A stretch of 64,000 bases of DNA from the NCBI GenBank assembly GCA_964017145.1, contig OZ024849.1, positions 2,294,001-2,358,000 of the forward strand, given 5' to 3'. The first letter of the stretch is position 1. Each line of letters starts with the position of its first letter. Shown here one piece after another: positions 19,920 to 32,080 of the stretch. The notes under the pieces are model-generated. The model searched no databases, was not told the DNA's origin, and worked only from the letters and a program-made list of their open reading frames with translations. Both the position numbers and the translations under genes were made by a program. This DNA comes from Agrocybe praecox. Lineage: Eukaryota; Basidiomycota; Agaricomycetes; Agaricales; Agrocybaceae.

Positions 19920-20515
19920 ATGGTAAGTTATACGTCTCATAACACAAACCCTGCTCAAAGATAATTTTCAGTCTCTACGAGCCTCTGCATCGAATCCTCC
20001 ATCGACGGCCAGGACGCCCTTCGCGTCGCAACCAAGCACATCCCAGGCATCATCTAGTAACTCTTCAATGTCTCCCGAGCTCGAGCAAACGTTGTCGATG
20101 CTATCCTCGCATCGATCAGTACTTGGATATATGCTGGTAACCCGTGGGCAGCACCCGAGTATTATCAGACACTCTGGCGTTGTCTTTGAGGGAGAACAAG
20201 GAAAACGTTACGCTGCAGTCGTAGCACGTATTGTAGAGAGCGTACAAGCAGGGCTGGAAGAAGTTCGGTTCGACGATGGCTTAGGCGCAGCAGCAGGGGA
20301 GGCCGATGTTGTACGTCCACCTCTACATTGCATTTTCCAATTTATCCTGATCTTTGTCCAAGGATGAAGTACGATTCGTAAGAATAAGGACCAAGCGGCA
20401 TGAAATAATGATTTCTCCCGGTGAGGATTCCTGGTCTTTGAATTTTATCATGTTATTGATGATCCTTCAAGACGACAAATTCTTGTTGGCTGTACTTCAT
20501 GATCCCGCGACATGA
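19920..20515 (+). CDS. Dynein light chain, roadblock/LC7 type
   Basis: Four coding exons: 19920-19922 (only the ATG), 19972-20310, 20363-20420 and 20472-20515. The introns are 49, 52 and 51 bp, and the joined frame gives 147 residues. A Ser/Pro-rich N-terminal extension of about 33 residues precedes a roadblock/LC7 domain: MSPELEQTLSMLSSHRSVLG, YMLVTRGQHPSIIRHSG, YAAVVARIVESVQAGLE, DEVRFVRIRTKRHEIMISP, KFLLAVLHDP. The domain dimerises and, in dynein, binds the intermediate chain; related proteins serve small GTPases. About ten residues (FDDGLGAAAGEAD) are inserted in the middle loop. The start is fixed by the first intron, whose splicing joins the ATG to SLRASAS. All splice sites are canonical and the gene looks intact. 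Confidence 0.9.
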
Positions 20516-20770
20516 AGCACTCGATTATGTCTTTTGTATGTTTACGCATTGTACTTGTGGACCTTTTTGTATACCCTCTTTGATAATCTCATGCATTTAC
20601 TCGAAGGCAGCAAGGCAGATTGATAATCTCTCGAAGTTACGCCATATTTTTGACTGGAAGTCGTTGAATAGGCAAAACGCAAGTTACTGTGCGATAACAA
20701 AGCTACCTCGCCAAGAGCACAGGTCGGTCATTAATTTTGGGGAATAAAGTGTTTCGGTTAGGGGTTTTAG

Positions 20771-21312
20771 TTGTTTACACCTCTTTTTCCAGATCTACTT
20801 GTTAAGGTTTTGTGTCGAGGTGAATGTCCCATGGTCAGGACAATTAAGCGTACTAATCGGCAAGCAGAAATCGTGGAGGAGTTGAAAAAGAAAGTCAACG
20901 TGTTGTATCGCGCAAAAATGTTCAAGATATCATACACATGGCGTCCAAAGATTTCATAAAAACTATTCGTGCTGCCTGTTACATCGAACTAGGTGAGCTC
21001 CAGGGTCTGTCATTGTCATGCCTTGATGTTGCTGTGCTGACCCCTATTCTTCCAGGTCAGTATCAGAAAGCCATCTCAGACCTGAGTAGCGTCTTGGGTG
21101 CAAATCAAACCGCTGCCAATCTCATATATTCGAAAGCATTTTATTGTCTTGCTCGCTGTTTCATCGAAATAGGACACGCTAGCGATGCTCGTCACTAACT
21201 CGACAATTATGTCAAACTTAGGGGCAATGACGCTTTCGACGAAGTACTTACAAAAGAATTGCAGGAAAAGATTGGCCGTACTGCCGTTAAAGCAGCGACA
21301 AAAACTGTGTGA
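20771..21312 (+). pseudogene. TPR-protein gene, degraded copy B
   Basis: Blocks in order: NRQAEIVEELKKKVNVLYRAK (first TPR helix), a frameshift, and RAACYIELG. A 63-bp intron (GTGAGCTCC to CTTCCAG) follows, then GQYQKAISDLSSVLGANQTAAN and KAFYCLARCFIEIGHASDAR. An in-frame TAA comes next, and the frame goes on as LDNYVKLRGNDAFDEVLTK to a stop at 21312. Further open stretches to about 21690 (YDIPPVETLELPPSC; MINDEMQMAAMEATTWNQL) may be its old 3' end. Nonsense and frameshift show decay. Copy A lies inverted on the other side of the roadblock gene. If the TAA and shift were sequencing errors it could still be a TPR cochaperone-like protein. Confidence 0.6.
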
Positions 21313-22694
21313 TGTTCTGCCAGGTCAGGGTCCTCACTGAGGAGGCTAACCCTGACGGCTTCGTGAAGAAAGAGACGGTTCCCGAACTTATGATATTCCG
21401 CCCGTGGAAACGTTGGAATTGCCGCCGTCCTGTAACAAGTATGACTCACACGCCTTCGTCACACTTTCACCTGCCCATACCCAGAGTCGCCGACTTTGCC
21501 CAACCTGTTAGTATAAATAGCGGTCCTTGTATGGAAGGAAGGAAGATGATCAACGATGAAATGCAGATGGCTGCCATGGAAGCTACGACGTGGAATCAAC
21601 TTGTGACCTTCCTAGGGAGCTGGTATTTGGGAGTTTCCAGCTGTCTTCTCATGTCTGGATACCACGATCTGAATGTTGTCGTACGTCCCTGACTCATTGT
21701 TGCTTTGTTACTTCCATCTTAATAATACACATTCTGCTTTTCTTAAACCTTCAGTCAACAGTCATCTAAACCTTATTTTTGTATTCTTTTTTCGGAGTTG
21801 CTTGCGAACACATTTGACTGGTCTCCTATATGGTCAAAGAGCATCGTTCAAGAAGTCTTTCATACACCCTAATCAGTCTTCAAAGCTTCAAAGATTACGC
21901 CGTACGAAATCAATTGGATTTGTTCGGTGGTGCGCTGTTGGGAGCTTTATAAATCGCCAGCATCTCCTAATTTATCTCCTATATCCGGCCTATAAGTTGA
22001 TGACCTGCGCCCCAATCAACAATTTGGACATTCGTTATTTACAGTCTTACAGAAGGCGCTGGTTAACGTCATTGGAACAGGGTAGCACGGGCAATTAGTG
22101 TTCTTGAACAGATGCAGCTGGTAATTCAAGCTGTCTTGGTTTGTACGCTTCCTTCCTGTTCATCTCGACTGGTGCGCTAAAACGTGAACACAATAACAGG
22201 ATGATCATGTATTCAGCGTGATAATATCTATCTTTGATATTTGTATCCCAAATTAACCACTACTAATCATTGATCAATTCAGACGAAAACCTACTCATTC
22301 TCCGACAAATGAAAATCACAATTTCCAGAAGAGTCGTTTTCTATGACACGTCTCATGTGGAGCAGGAAGACTGAAGCATTCATCCCATCCTAGGTAACGG
22401 CATGTGTCATCCCTACACAATTGGTTTCTTGGACTTTATTTCTGCACCGTTATGTGGAAAGTTGGATGGGAGATTCAGAAGGCAGTGTCCATAGTGGGGC
22501 CGTGCCTCAAGGTAGATATTTGATCTTGTTTGAGCTAAGAATATTGCTTTACAGCGTCCCGTTCTAGGTTATCATCAACTACGGATGGATGATGAGAACA
22601 AGTCAAAGAAGAATAAAAAGAATCAGGAAACATCTCGGACTATGGAAACCCGCATCCCTCCATTTTTGAATCTTGATAATCTCCCGCCACCTTT
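21313..22694. other. Gene-poor stretch with short open frames
   Basis: The first ~380 bp may be decayed TPR-gene exons. The rest is AT-rich with no recognisable product. A 141-codon plus frame at 21673-22098 lacks known motifs, and its codon use looks random. Confidence 0.4.
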
Positions 22695-24036
22695 ATGTCT
22701 GACGCTAGTAGTGTACCATCTTTGGTGGAGACCGAACTTCATAGGCTCTCGACGGCTTCGTATATCGCGGTTGGATCGTTGAGCGTGAGTGCCCTTGCTT
22801 ATTTTTCTCGATAGACCTCTGAAAAACCTCGCTTTAGGTATTTCTATGGGATGTGCTATACAACCTACGTCAAGACTATGACCTTGCCAAAACGCATAAA
22901 GGAGATGTCGCCTCACTTGTGTATTTTCTGTCGAGGTCGTTCTCAACCGCACCTCATCTCGAAGTCAAATTCAACTAATATGAATTGCGATGCAGATTTT
23001 CGAGCCTAGGATTTGTGTTGATAGCAACTTTGACGCTCGGTAAGTAAAGAATACTTGACAATTTAATATGCCTCTTACTTCGATCCTTTCCTTTTTAGTG
23101 AAGCCAATGACCAATTGCGGGGGCATTAGGACAGCGTCTTCCATATTCTACGTTTTATTCATATCGTCCACCCTGTTCCTGTCCTACATTCGAGTGTGCG
23201 CGGTATGGAACCGATCGAGAAAAGTGGTTTTGATCTTCGGATTTCTCTGGGCAGCGTCCATATCTGGAAGCTTAACCGTAATACGAGGCATTGGTATGGA
23301 TCCCGTCAACGGACAGTGCTTGGAAAAGGTCGTACACGAGTACCTGACGATATCGGTGGTCCTTCCTACACTAAATCACGTTGTAGTTTTTATTGCAATT
23401 ACAGTCGGCCTGTGCAGGTGTAATACGACCTCTATCTTCGATATCCGAACAGGTGTCCGACTGTACATCTTTGGGGACACATTACCTGCTTTTTCAAAAG
23501 CACTTCTTCAGACAAGTCAGCTATGCTACATGTAGGTCCCTCTCTCTAGTTAACTTTAATCGTCGAAATGAACTCAAAATCAATATAGGATGGCTGTAGC
23601 GTGTGGAATAGCGATGTTGACCTGGTTTTATGTTTGCGACTTCGACTCAAGATACCGATTAGCACTATTTCCCGTATATGCGGTAACCGTAAATGTCATG
23701 TTCAGCTGGGTGTTCCGACAGGCAAAACTCGGAATATTCACTGTTATACCCCAAGGAAACGAAAATGTCAACGTGAACACGATCGGGCTTCGACAGATTC
23801 ATAGGGCGCCTATTCTCGGAAGCGCGAAAGAACACGAAATACACAGCCTTTCACCCAGTCGATTATCGAGCGTGCACGGCTCGGAGGGTCATAATACGGC
23901 ACCTTTCAGCTATGGACACAACTACAGCCTCGACGATAATAGTGCGGCGCCGGTCAGAATTGAGGTGGAAAAGATTGTGGAGTTTGAAAGTGATTTGAGT
24001 GCCGCTGAAAGGGGGACAAGAAGAGTTAGCCGGTGA
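22695..24036 (+). CDS. Seven-helix membrane protein of a mushroom-specific family (DUF6533-like)
   Basis: Five exons (22695-22784, 22838-22935, 22996-23039, 23099-23531, 23589-24036) join to 370 residues with all introns GT-AG and 53-60 bp. It begins MSDASSVPSLVETELHRLS, followed by successive hydrophobic segments: YIAVGSLSVFLWDVLY, FSSLGFVLIATLTLV, IFYVLFISSTLFLSY, VVLIFGFLWAASISGSL, VVLPTLNHVVVFIAITVGL, VACGIAMLTWFYV and LFPVYAVTVNVMFSWVF. Segment two is joined across an intron as YFLSRFSSLG, close to a recurrent motif of this family. A ~100-residue Ser/Glu-rich cytosolic tail ends the protein. Similar proteins are abundant in Agaricomycetes, have no known ligand or activity, and resemble 7TM receptors only in topology. 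The gene is intact. Confidence 0.8.
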
Positions 24037-25191
24037 TATGCTCCTTTATTACCACAATGCTAGACGTTGTACTTGTGAAGATCCCAAAATATACCCGAAT
24101 CATGATCTTTCTATCCATCCAAATAACTTTCAGCAAGATGATTGGCCATCGTGAACAGCGTTGGAAAGTGTTGTTGATGGAGGGACGTGGTCGGAGTTTG
24201 AAATGACTTTGGCGACATTTCGAACAATTTACACTGACCTAACAATCGCCACATTGTCTCTCTATCCACCTGCTCGCTAGAACCTACTCAATCAAGTACC
24301 CCCTCCCACCACTCTGACAGGCATACATCCCAACCCTATTCGAAAACGGCATCATCTTCATGCAGCACTAGTTAAACTCTGATCAAAGTCGCGCTATGAG
24401 GACGACTGCCTCCGCCTGCTGAGCTACCCTGAGAGCGATGTCATTCTCAGTATCTCTGTCGACTTTCATACGAGTCTGGTTAATGTTTTGGGTAAGATAT
24501 GTCCTCACTATCCCTCTCGCTCCGTACAAGTAACCGATATGCACACAGTGGCACCACGAAGTATCCAACTTTTGCCCAACGAACCCGCTCCTCCTCATTG
24601 GCGCCAAAACCGACCTATGCGAAAGACCTAACAACGATGTGCATGCTCTCCGCACGGGGCCAGGCAGCCCGTCTCTGTTGAGAGCAGTCTGGCCGTCGCC
24701 AAGGACATCGCTGGGTGATGCACCGGTGAGGCCTTGAGGACCGACGAGGACAGTGAGGAACTACGTGAACGTAAACGATGAGGACCAATGAGTGCTGTGT
24801 GAAGAACGACAAGATTGACGGGGACAGTGAGGAACGACGGGATGGTGAAGAACGACGGGTATAACGCACCGTTCTGGACAAAAGTACATTAAATATGTTT
24901 TTGTACCGAAATAAAATACGTCTGCGGCTTTTGCAACTATTTGTAAGGATCGGCCTCGATCGCTGGCGAGCGCAACGAACTGGGACGAATGGTGACGTTT
25001 GGTGACGCTCTCCTGACGCTCGGGGCCTATAGATCTAACCGGGGAACTACGCCCGTTTGGACTTTTTCCTGATTAGTACACCGGAAGCTTCCAATTTCTT
25101 CGCTTCTTCGTCAATTCTTCATTTACCCTCTCCAAAGTTCTACTCACTCATAACCACGAGCGAGCTCAGTCGATAACTATACCAGGAAATC
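24037..25191. other. Intergenic stretch with a short imperfect tandem repeat
   Basis: No convincing gene. At about 24740-24860 units like GGACAGTGAGGAACGACGGG recur two to three times with changes. The last 150 bp (pyrimidine-rich, CTTCGCTTCTTCGTCAATTC) look like the promoter of the next gene. Confidence 0.45.
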
Positions 25192-26825
25192 ATGGGCAAA
25201 GCCAAGACAAATCCGTTGTCTATTTCCAGCTCGCCTAGGACGCCTAGGACAGGCCCAAGACTTAGACGCCCAGGCTCAGAGTCAGAAACCTCAAGCCGTA
25301 CTCAAGCATTGGTATCCGTGGCTACGCTCACTCGTCTACAACCGACTAGGCAGTCCCACATAGGTATGTTGCCTCCACATATAACGGTGTCATGATGGAT
25401 GTAAATTAGGTATGAATTACTAACCAAATATGCAGAACAAACATCTCCCAGTGTTAGACGATATAATGCAGAGGAGTCAACCTTGAAAGTTACCTGGCAA
25501 CATGCGACCGTTCTTCAGCTGTGCGTAAATCTCGAAGTAATATTTACCATGCATTGACGAGGGCTGTTCGCATGCATCAGGCGTGATAATGATCATCAAG
25601 GATCTCCCTCTAGAGGACGGCGGGGTTTTAGTCAAAGTGTTTCGGTGTAAGTAATGCACGAGACCATCTCTCTTTCAGATGACTTAAAGTACTTATATAT
25701 CTTTCTTACAGTACACAAGTAGAGCAAGGAGAACTCACGGCGACCGTCTTGGTCAACCATAACGCTCGGGGCTCAGGACATGTTCCACGCGCTCTTGACG
25801 ACCCTCAGGAAATCAATCCTCTTAATTATAGCAGTGATCATGATTCGATAAATTCAATCAAGACGAAGGTGGATAACATCAACTATCTTATAGACAACAC
25901 AATCTCCAATATTATCGAACACTTCAAGACCAGGATAAAAAGATTCACATCATTGGACCTGAAAAAATTGAAGGATACCCCGTGTCACATGAATTCATCA
26001 AGCCCAACTTTGATCGATATATATTCTCTCCTTTCCCGGGACTGTGATCCAAACCACTCGCCATGCGACCTTCTTTTGGACGTTCTGATGCATGATATTC
26101 TTTGCAAAAATTTGTCCGAGAAAGTCTTCCAAGACATACCATGTTTCAGTGGAATAGACCCCAGATTTTCTGAAGACCTGAAGGGTGTTTATGATACGAT
26201 TTGCCAAGAAGGTGACATATAATCTATTATATGGTGGTTTATAGTGGTTAACATCTAATCTATTCCTATAGAATCCTGGGTTCTTGCACGGAGGTGGCAC
26301 TGTTTTACAAGTAAACATGCATACCTCGGGAAAAAGTCTGAAGAAAAGGAGAAAAGAAAGCTTTCCAAGCTCTCAGAGGGAATAATGGGCAACTTTCATC
26401 GACTTTTAATTCAAGTTTACCCCTTCAAGAAAAACAATTTCAAAACAATGATCAAAGAGGTTATTGAAAAAGAAGAGAAAAATATCAACGTTATCGTCTC
26501 TCAGGCATTCCATCTTGCCCTCAAAATTGAACATAATATCGCCTCTTGCAGGATGGAAGTTGTGACATGTCCACTTGCCACTCATTCCCGTCCCTCGGCA
26601 TCAACTTACAACCCACACCGCAAATTTGACCCATTGACAACCACGGCAGCCTTTGCTAATGAGACAAATCCTCGGAGTGGAGATGCGGTCCTGGGTACCT
26701 TCAGACTTGGCCTTCAGCAGGTCATAGATCAAGAAGTCAAAATTATTATCCTCCCAATGGTTATTACGTCCTCTTTTGTTTCTTGGTGTAAAAAAACGAT
26801 TAACAAGCACAGGAATCTCGACTAA
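25192..26825 (+). CDS. Unrecognised mostly helical protein, multi-exon
   Basis: Exon 1 (25192-25363) reads MGKAKTNPLSISSSPRTPRT, a Ser/Pro/Arg-rich start. A 72-bp intron leads to EQTSPSVRRYNAEESTLKVTW. One or two short exons follow between 25536 and 25650 whose borders I could not fix. The long exon from 25712 reads TQVEQGELTATVLVNHNARG and DPQEINPLNYSSDHDSINSI to DLKGVYDTICQE. After an intron (GTGACATA to CCTATAG) comes SWVLARRWHCFTSKHAYLG and KKSEEKEKRKLSKLSEGIMG, and the frame runs to 26825. Product is around 450 residues, largely alpha-helical and basic in the middle, with no signal peptide or membrane helix. I do not recognise a domain with certainty; it resembles uncharacterised Agaricomycete proteins. 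Confidence 0.55.
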
Positions 26826-27234
26826 ATCTACAGTAATTGTCCCATTCCCATCTTGTCAACGAATTTACGAGTCCTTCGTAGGTTATATATCATACTGCTC
26901 GACCCCTGCTTGTGAAAATGTCCCGTCTTGTAAAATATTACCCGTTTTGGAGGTTCAATGGACTTGGCCGTTTCGATGGTTTTGATCCTACATTAAGCAA
27001 GTCTCATTCATTTCTACATATCGTAGCTATATGTCGTAGATAATTGTTGCCTCTCCCCTGACTGCGTTGCCGTAGTTCTAATACAGCCAATTTAAGTACG
27101 CAAAGAAATATAAGGATCCTAGGCTTACATTTTGTTTCCATCGTAGGCATGCTTTGACTTCAATTTCGTCGAATAAGAGGCAAACTTCATACTAGAAAAA
27201 GTATCAGTAATCTTTAAATTTTGACTCGGAAATC
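26826..27234. other. Convergent 3' intergenic stretch
   Basis: About 400 bp between the 3' ends of two convergent genes. Only short AT-rich frames are seen. Confidence 0.5.
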
Positions 27235-29721
27235 TTAAAACATAAATTTGCCTACCTGAAGTGTTTTGTACCGTTTTCCAGCCTTATTAGTCTTCCAAGC
27301 TGCCGTAGACTCAAAACACTTTATCAAGTCTCCATGAACTTTTCCGATATGTATAAAGCCTTCATTCAAAGATCCGTCTACGAAAGAAAATGAGCATGCT
27401 ATATCCCGCCTGATCATTGCTGACATACTTATATCCCGTATAAAGCGAGGAGGCGTCTGGTATCGATACGCGTATAATTCCATCTCAATTGTAAGACTTT
27501 CCCCTTCTTCGAAATTATGATGAAACCACGATGCGTGCTCGCCGCCCGCGCGTAATCTCGCACCCTATGGAACTAGTAAGTATATACCGTTCACAGGTAT
27601 GTATATTAGAAGCTTTACCTTTCCGACGATTGAGCTCCATCCATCGCGTACTCGCGATTCCCCCAAACTATTCTTGAACGTCTTTCGCTTGTGCATATCT
27701 GGATCCATGGGGTCAAATATGAGATCCGTCTCCGCACCATAGTGTAATCTCGCTATGTGTAGCTGAACCCCGGAGTTAACATGCCAGCTCAGGGCGCCGT
27801 GTGCGATGGCCTTAGAGAGGACGTCGTCGGGTTTTCCGACAGCGATCTTGCGAGCTTGAACCACCTTGGATATTTCGGAGTATACGTATTCCGACTCGGC
27901 GAACCCCCCAATAATAAAAATTTGATGTATGTCCAACGGACATTCGTCCAGAACTTGTTGGAGGCCAGTTTTCACTCTGTTCAGGGGAGCCTCGTAAAAT
28001 TTGAGCATTTCAGATCTGTGTAATAGCGTTCTAAAGCTGTCGCATGAATAATATAATTCCTGCTTACTTTGTTATCTTGAGTCTTCCGCGGGTTATTCCT
28101 CTTGCCTCGTCGCTTTCCCCGCTTCCATCCAAGGGAATGAATGAAACGGCCTCGGTTCCTTTAAACTTGATGATATCAAATGAGTGACAGGTCCTCATTG
28201 GCATACCCGTGATTAAAAAAACATACACATCTCTTCACTTGATTCTCAAAAACCCTCATTATATTTGCGAGATACTCCTTCGTGCTATACTTGGACCCTT
28301 TGAGCCGACCTATACGACCCGTTTCCATCAATGCTTTATCGAGAAAATACAGAGTACTTACTCGTAATGACCTTCTCTGCGGCTTGATTTACATGGGTGC
28401 CGCCTGCTATAAAGCCTAGTTGGATAGTAATTTAGAGATTATTCGTAGTCGATGGATGAAAATAAAAATTGCTCACAGCTGGGCGCTAAAACTTCCTCGA
28501 GGTGGATTGGGCACACATTTCTCACACGATAAATTCTGTGCGGTGATGTCAGGATACCGAGAAGCTACTTTTAGAATCGCGTCTCACCCGATATCCGTCG
28601 TTCCGCCTATTTCCGAAGAGATTAGATGAGGGTTTTGAGGTAACAGTGACTTAAAAAAACATACCTCCAGCGTCACATACAATTACAGTGCTCTCAACCT
28701 ATAATTTTGAATTCAGTCTCTATATAACTGTCATGCAACATTTTGTAAAGATTCATACAGCGACTGTGTGACGTTTTACATTCTGTAAACAGTAATGGAT
28801 ACCAGCCTGGAAGGCAAGAGGAAAATTTAGCTTCAGATAGCTCTAGTAAAATATTTGTTTGAAATTAATGCGCACCTCGCTTTCCGAAACAAATCGTACA
28901 TGATTCATATGATTTTCGCTGATAATTCCGGCCTTAACAGCTGCAACTCTCATTCTCTGTTGGTCTCTTCCCTCCCAGCCATTAGGGGTTGTCAGAATGA
29001 CGTGCATAGAATTGAACAGTTCCTTCCACAGGGTCTCTCCATTGGTATGCATTCTAATAATGAACTTGCGAACATTTTCCATGACGTATCGAAACTGATC
29101 CTGGAAGATGTCGTCAACTGTCAGTCCGACCGGGATCTCAGGGAGCGTCATGCCAGAGGGCAGGTCATAATATCCTGGGCGAAGTGCCAGTTTCCACCTG
29201 ATATGGAAATTAGTAGACGTGGATTAGATGACAGAATTGAGATGGTAAAGTGCTTACCATGCAACACGCCTCCAACCGTTTTCCTCAGCCTCCAACAGAG
29301 CAGCCTTCAAAGATAAAGTAAATGAATTGAGGAGTTCAAGAGAATAATTCATGTCACACCTCGTCTTCGGTCTCAGCACCAAAAATTTGCGCATATCCCT
29401 TTTCATCATAGAAGAGTACGGATGGTATTTTTGCATCAGGTACACTCTGAGACAAAATGATTATGTGTAAGCAACTCTATCCAGGGAGAATATGTTCAAC
29501 TTCTTGCATACCTGCTTAGGCCACCTATTAATCTGGAGTAGAAACGGTCAGCATACCTCAGAAAATTGGGAGTAGAAGCAAAAGGATTTGCCTACCTCCT
29601 GAAATTTAGTGTTTTCTTTGTTATTCATGATGCAGTAGGAAACCGCAGTGTACGTTGTTCCAATATCAATAGCAAGAACAAGTCTTGTCTCTGCAAATCG
29701 TTTTTTACGCGTTAGCAACAT
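27235..29721 (-). CDS. Divergent Hsp70-like ATPase (HSPA12-like)
   Basis: Many small exons read leftwards from an ATG at 29721 (MLLTRKKRFAETRLVLA; a longer upstream start is possible). The Hsp70 ATP-binding core is complete. Phosphate-1 loop: LAIDIGTTYTAVSY. Then KIPSVLFYDEKGYAQIFGAE and HVILTTPNGWEGRDQQRM. Phosphate-2: VIVCDAGG and GTTDI, joined across an intron. Then LEEVLAPSC with FIAGGTHVNQAAEKVIT, and the adenosine block IFIIGGFAESEYVYSEI with PDDVLSKAIAHGALSW. The last exon ends LQVGKFMF. Such proteins keep the actin-like ATPase fold but have a degenerate substrate domain. In fungi they are numerous and mostly uncharacterised. The residues needed for ATP binding are all present. A broken paralogue lies at 32081-34190 on the other strand. 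Confidence 0.85.
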
Positions 29722-30603
29722 CACTGGAGGAGAATCTTTGATGAAGAGGGAATGTGGAGTCGCCAGGAAGAGCGCGAACGGGCTTTTAAAAGGGGCTGTG
29801 CGCTACCGACGGAGAACTTTGGGTGTCATTTAAACTTACAATAAGTATGTACTATGGGAAAAATACTATGGCTTCTGCATCTTCTATACTTACGTTACTT
29901 TTTCCTTTTCTTTCGTTTGGACTTGCCAAATAGTCCAAGAGACGATGACGCGCGTTTCACCACTGATATAAAAACATTGAGGATAATTTGAGGATAATCA
30001 TGTTCGTCCAATGATGTGTTTTGTACGTCAAGGTTGATCATCCGAGGACCGAGAGAGGGTGCAAATACGAAAGGAGAGCATAAAGGAGGGGGAGTATGCG
30101 ATGGGACGTGATGGTGATTGGTTGAAGTGTTCAAGTCATTGCATCCCAGATTCCATCGAAAGGGAACGACTCCTCAGGCCTCAATATTTGAATCTTAGCG
30201 AACAACGCCTTGACGCGAGCATGTGACCTCTAAATCAGACTAAAGGCTCGGTTACTCGGCGACAATAAAGGAAATTAGTAATCCTTTTGTTTTCGCTTTA
30301 TGCTTCTGCCGCTTCGGCGAAACACATTCTCCTTATTACCACTCAGACCGTGTAGAAACCTACACAAACCTCGGACGAGGATCTCTAATGGCTTTTGTAA
30401 ACTTTCTAGCATTTTGGGTATTGTTGCATCGCTGACGAATAAACTTTACAGCTTTCTTACATCGCTGGACGACACCACTTATCAACCACTTATTCTCGAT
30501 AATCCATGCATCATAAGCTTGGTCATGCCCCCCTGGTCCAATGCATATATTATGACCTGTATCAAACACTTTATGCACCATCTTTCGTCGACAAAACACG
30601 ATA
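29722..30603. other. Divergent promoter region
   Basis: About 880 bp between two divergently transcribed genes. A minus-strand frame at 29895-30134 ends KSKRKKRKK and could be an upstream exon of the Hsp70 gene, but I see no supported splice link. Plus-strand frames before 30604 run in the same region as the oxidoreductase leader. Confidence 0.4.
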
Positions 30604-31937
30604 ATGAAGGCCTTAGTGACTGCGACTCCCAACACCGCCATTGTGCGAGATGTTGCGATACCAGAACCCGGGCCTGGCGAGATTCGGTATGTCGGTCGAA
30701 ATATACCTTTCCTTTAGCTACTGACAATCATTTAAGCGTGAAGGTTCATTCAATTGCACTTAACCCAGTCGATGCTTTATATGTCGCCCACCCTGTTGAC
30801 GAACCTGGACGCGTCGTAGGAAGTGATATCGCAGGAATTGTTGACAAACTTGGGGAAGGAGTCACGTCCTGGGCTATTGGCGATCGTGTAGCTGGATTGC
30901 TACAGGGCGGTATGGACTTCCTTTCTAAAAATGTTCTTCAATTGATTTGGCCTACAGCTACCTGAGGAAATGCTCGTCCTGGAGGCTTTGCTGAATACAC
31001 CATTCTCGAGCAAGATCTTACTATCAAGATACCATCTGGGATGACTTTTGAAGAAGCGGCCACCTTTCCTTTATGTTCATTGACTGCTGCTCAAGTAAGT
31101 CATCCGCAGACACTCGTATCTTGGCTAACGTAGCTCAGGCACTCTTCATTCGGCTCGACATTCCTGCCCCTTTCTCGAGCCCGTTTACGTTCAGTCCTCC
31201 AAGTGCACGGTCTCCAGTAATACTCGTATACTCTGCTGCGACTTCAGTTGGGTTATTTGCCATTGGATTAGCCAAGCTTCTTCGCACTCCTTCTGGGGAA
31301 CCCTACCGGATCTTCGCGACTGCTAGCCCAAAGAACTTTGAAAAACTCAAAGATCTCGGCGTTGAAGCTGTTTATGACTACAAGTCGCCAACTTGGCCAG
31401 AAGACATAAAAAAATACTGCGGCGGTGTGTCATATGCTCTGGATTGTATTTCCGAAGATTCAAGTACAGCCATGATTTCTCGTTCATTTGTCGAAGAAGG
31501 CGGGAGGATTGCGGTCATCCGAAAAGCTGCATGGCATAAGGAAGACGTCCGCGAAGGAGTACGACCGCTTTATGGAGCTGCTTGGTCTGGTCTGGGCTAC
31601 GAAATCAAGTACAATAGTGAGTCTGAACTATTTGACACAAAAAAGAAGTTATTGAAGCTTTGTAGATGAAATATTACCCGCATCTCCTTCTTGGAGAGAA
31701 TTCACAGTCGCGTTTTACAAGTTTCTATCAGCAGGATCCCAGGACGATTCCACCAAATTTCCCATTGCCGCGAATCCTGTTCGCCTTATGCCTGGTGGGC
31801 TCGAGCGCATCCTTTCTGATGGTTTCTCCATGTTGGGCTATGGTAAAGTCTCTGACCGAGCCATACACCCTACGAGCGAGAAGGAGTGGTTGAAGCCCAT
31901 TTCCGGAGAAAAGCTAGTATATAAGATATCGAGCTAA
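30604..31937 (+). CDS. Zinc-type medium-chain dehydrogenase/reductase (trans-enoyl-reductase-like)
   Basis: Exons 30604-30686, 30737-30909, 30967-31094, 31139-31616 and 31666-31937 join to 377 residues, all in phase. The GroES-like N-terminal domain has PGPGEIRVKVHSIALNPVD and GSDIAGIVDKLGEGV with GDRVAGLL. The NADPH-binding domain has VILVYSAATSVGLFAIGLAK, FEKLKDLGVEAVYDY and YALDCISEDSS. No catalytic-zinc Cys/His set is seen, so it fits the zinc-independent enoyl or quinone reductase branch. Closest by eye are the fungal stand-alone enoyl reductases that work with polyketide synthases, but no synthase is in the window, so the substrate is unknown. The 3' end reads GEKLVYKISS. The gene is intact and lies between two Hsp70 paralogues. 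Confidence 0.9.
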
Positions 31938-32080
31938 ATTTAGATCATGGTATAAACATCGTTGATTACACGAGAAATAGAACCTCACGGAGTTTTGCGA
32001 ACATATTACTCTGAGAATTTCAGCATGTTTGTTCTTCCCCATTGCTTCTTGGACTTACTTTTCCCCCATGAATTCCTCAG

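Noticed and set aside
24740..24860. CRISPR-like or satellite array
   Set aside because: Only two to three degenerate units, no regular spacers, and a eukaryotic context.
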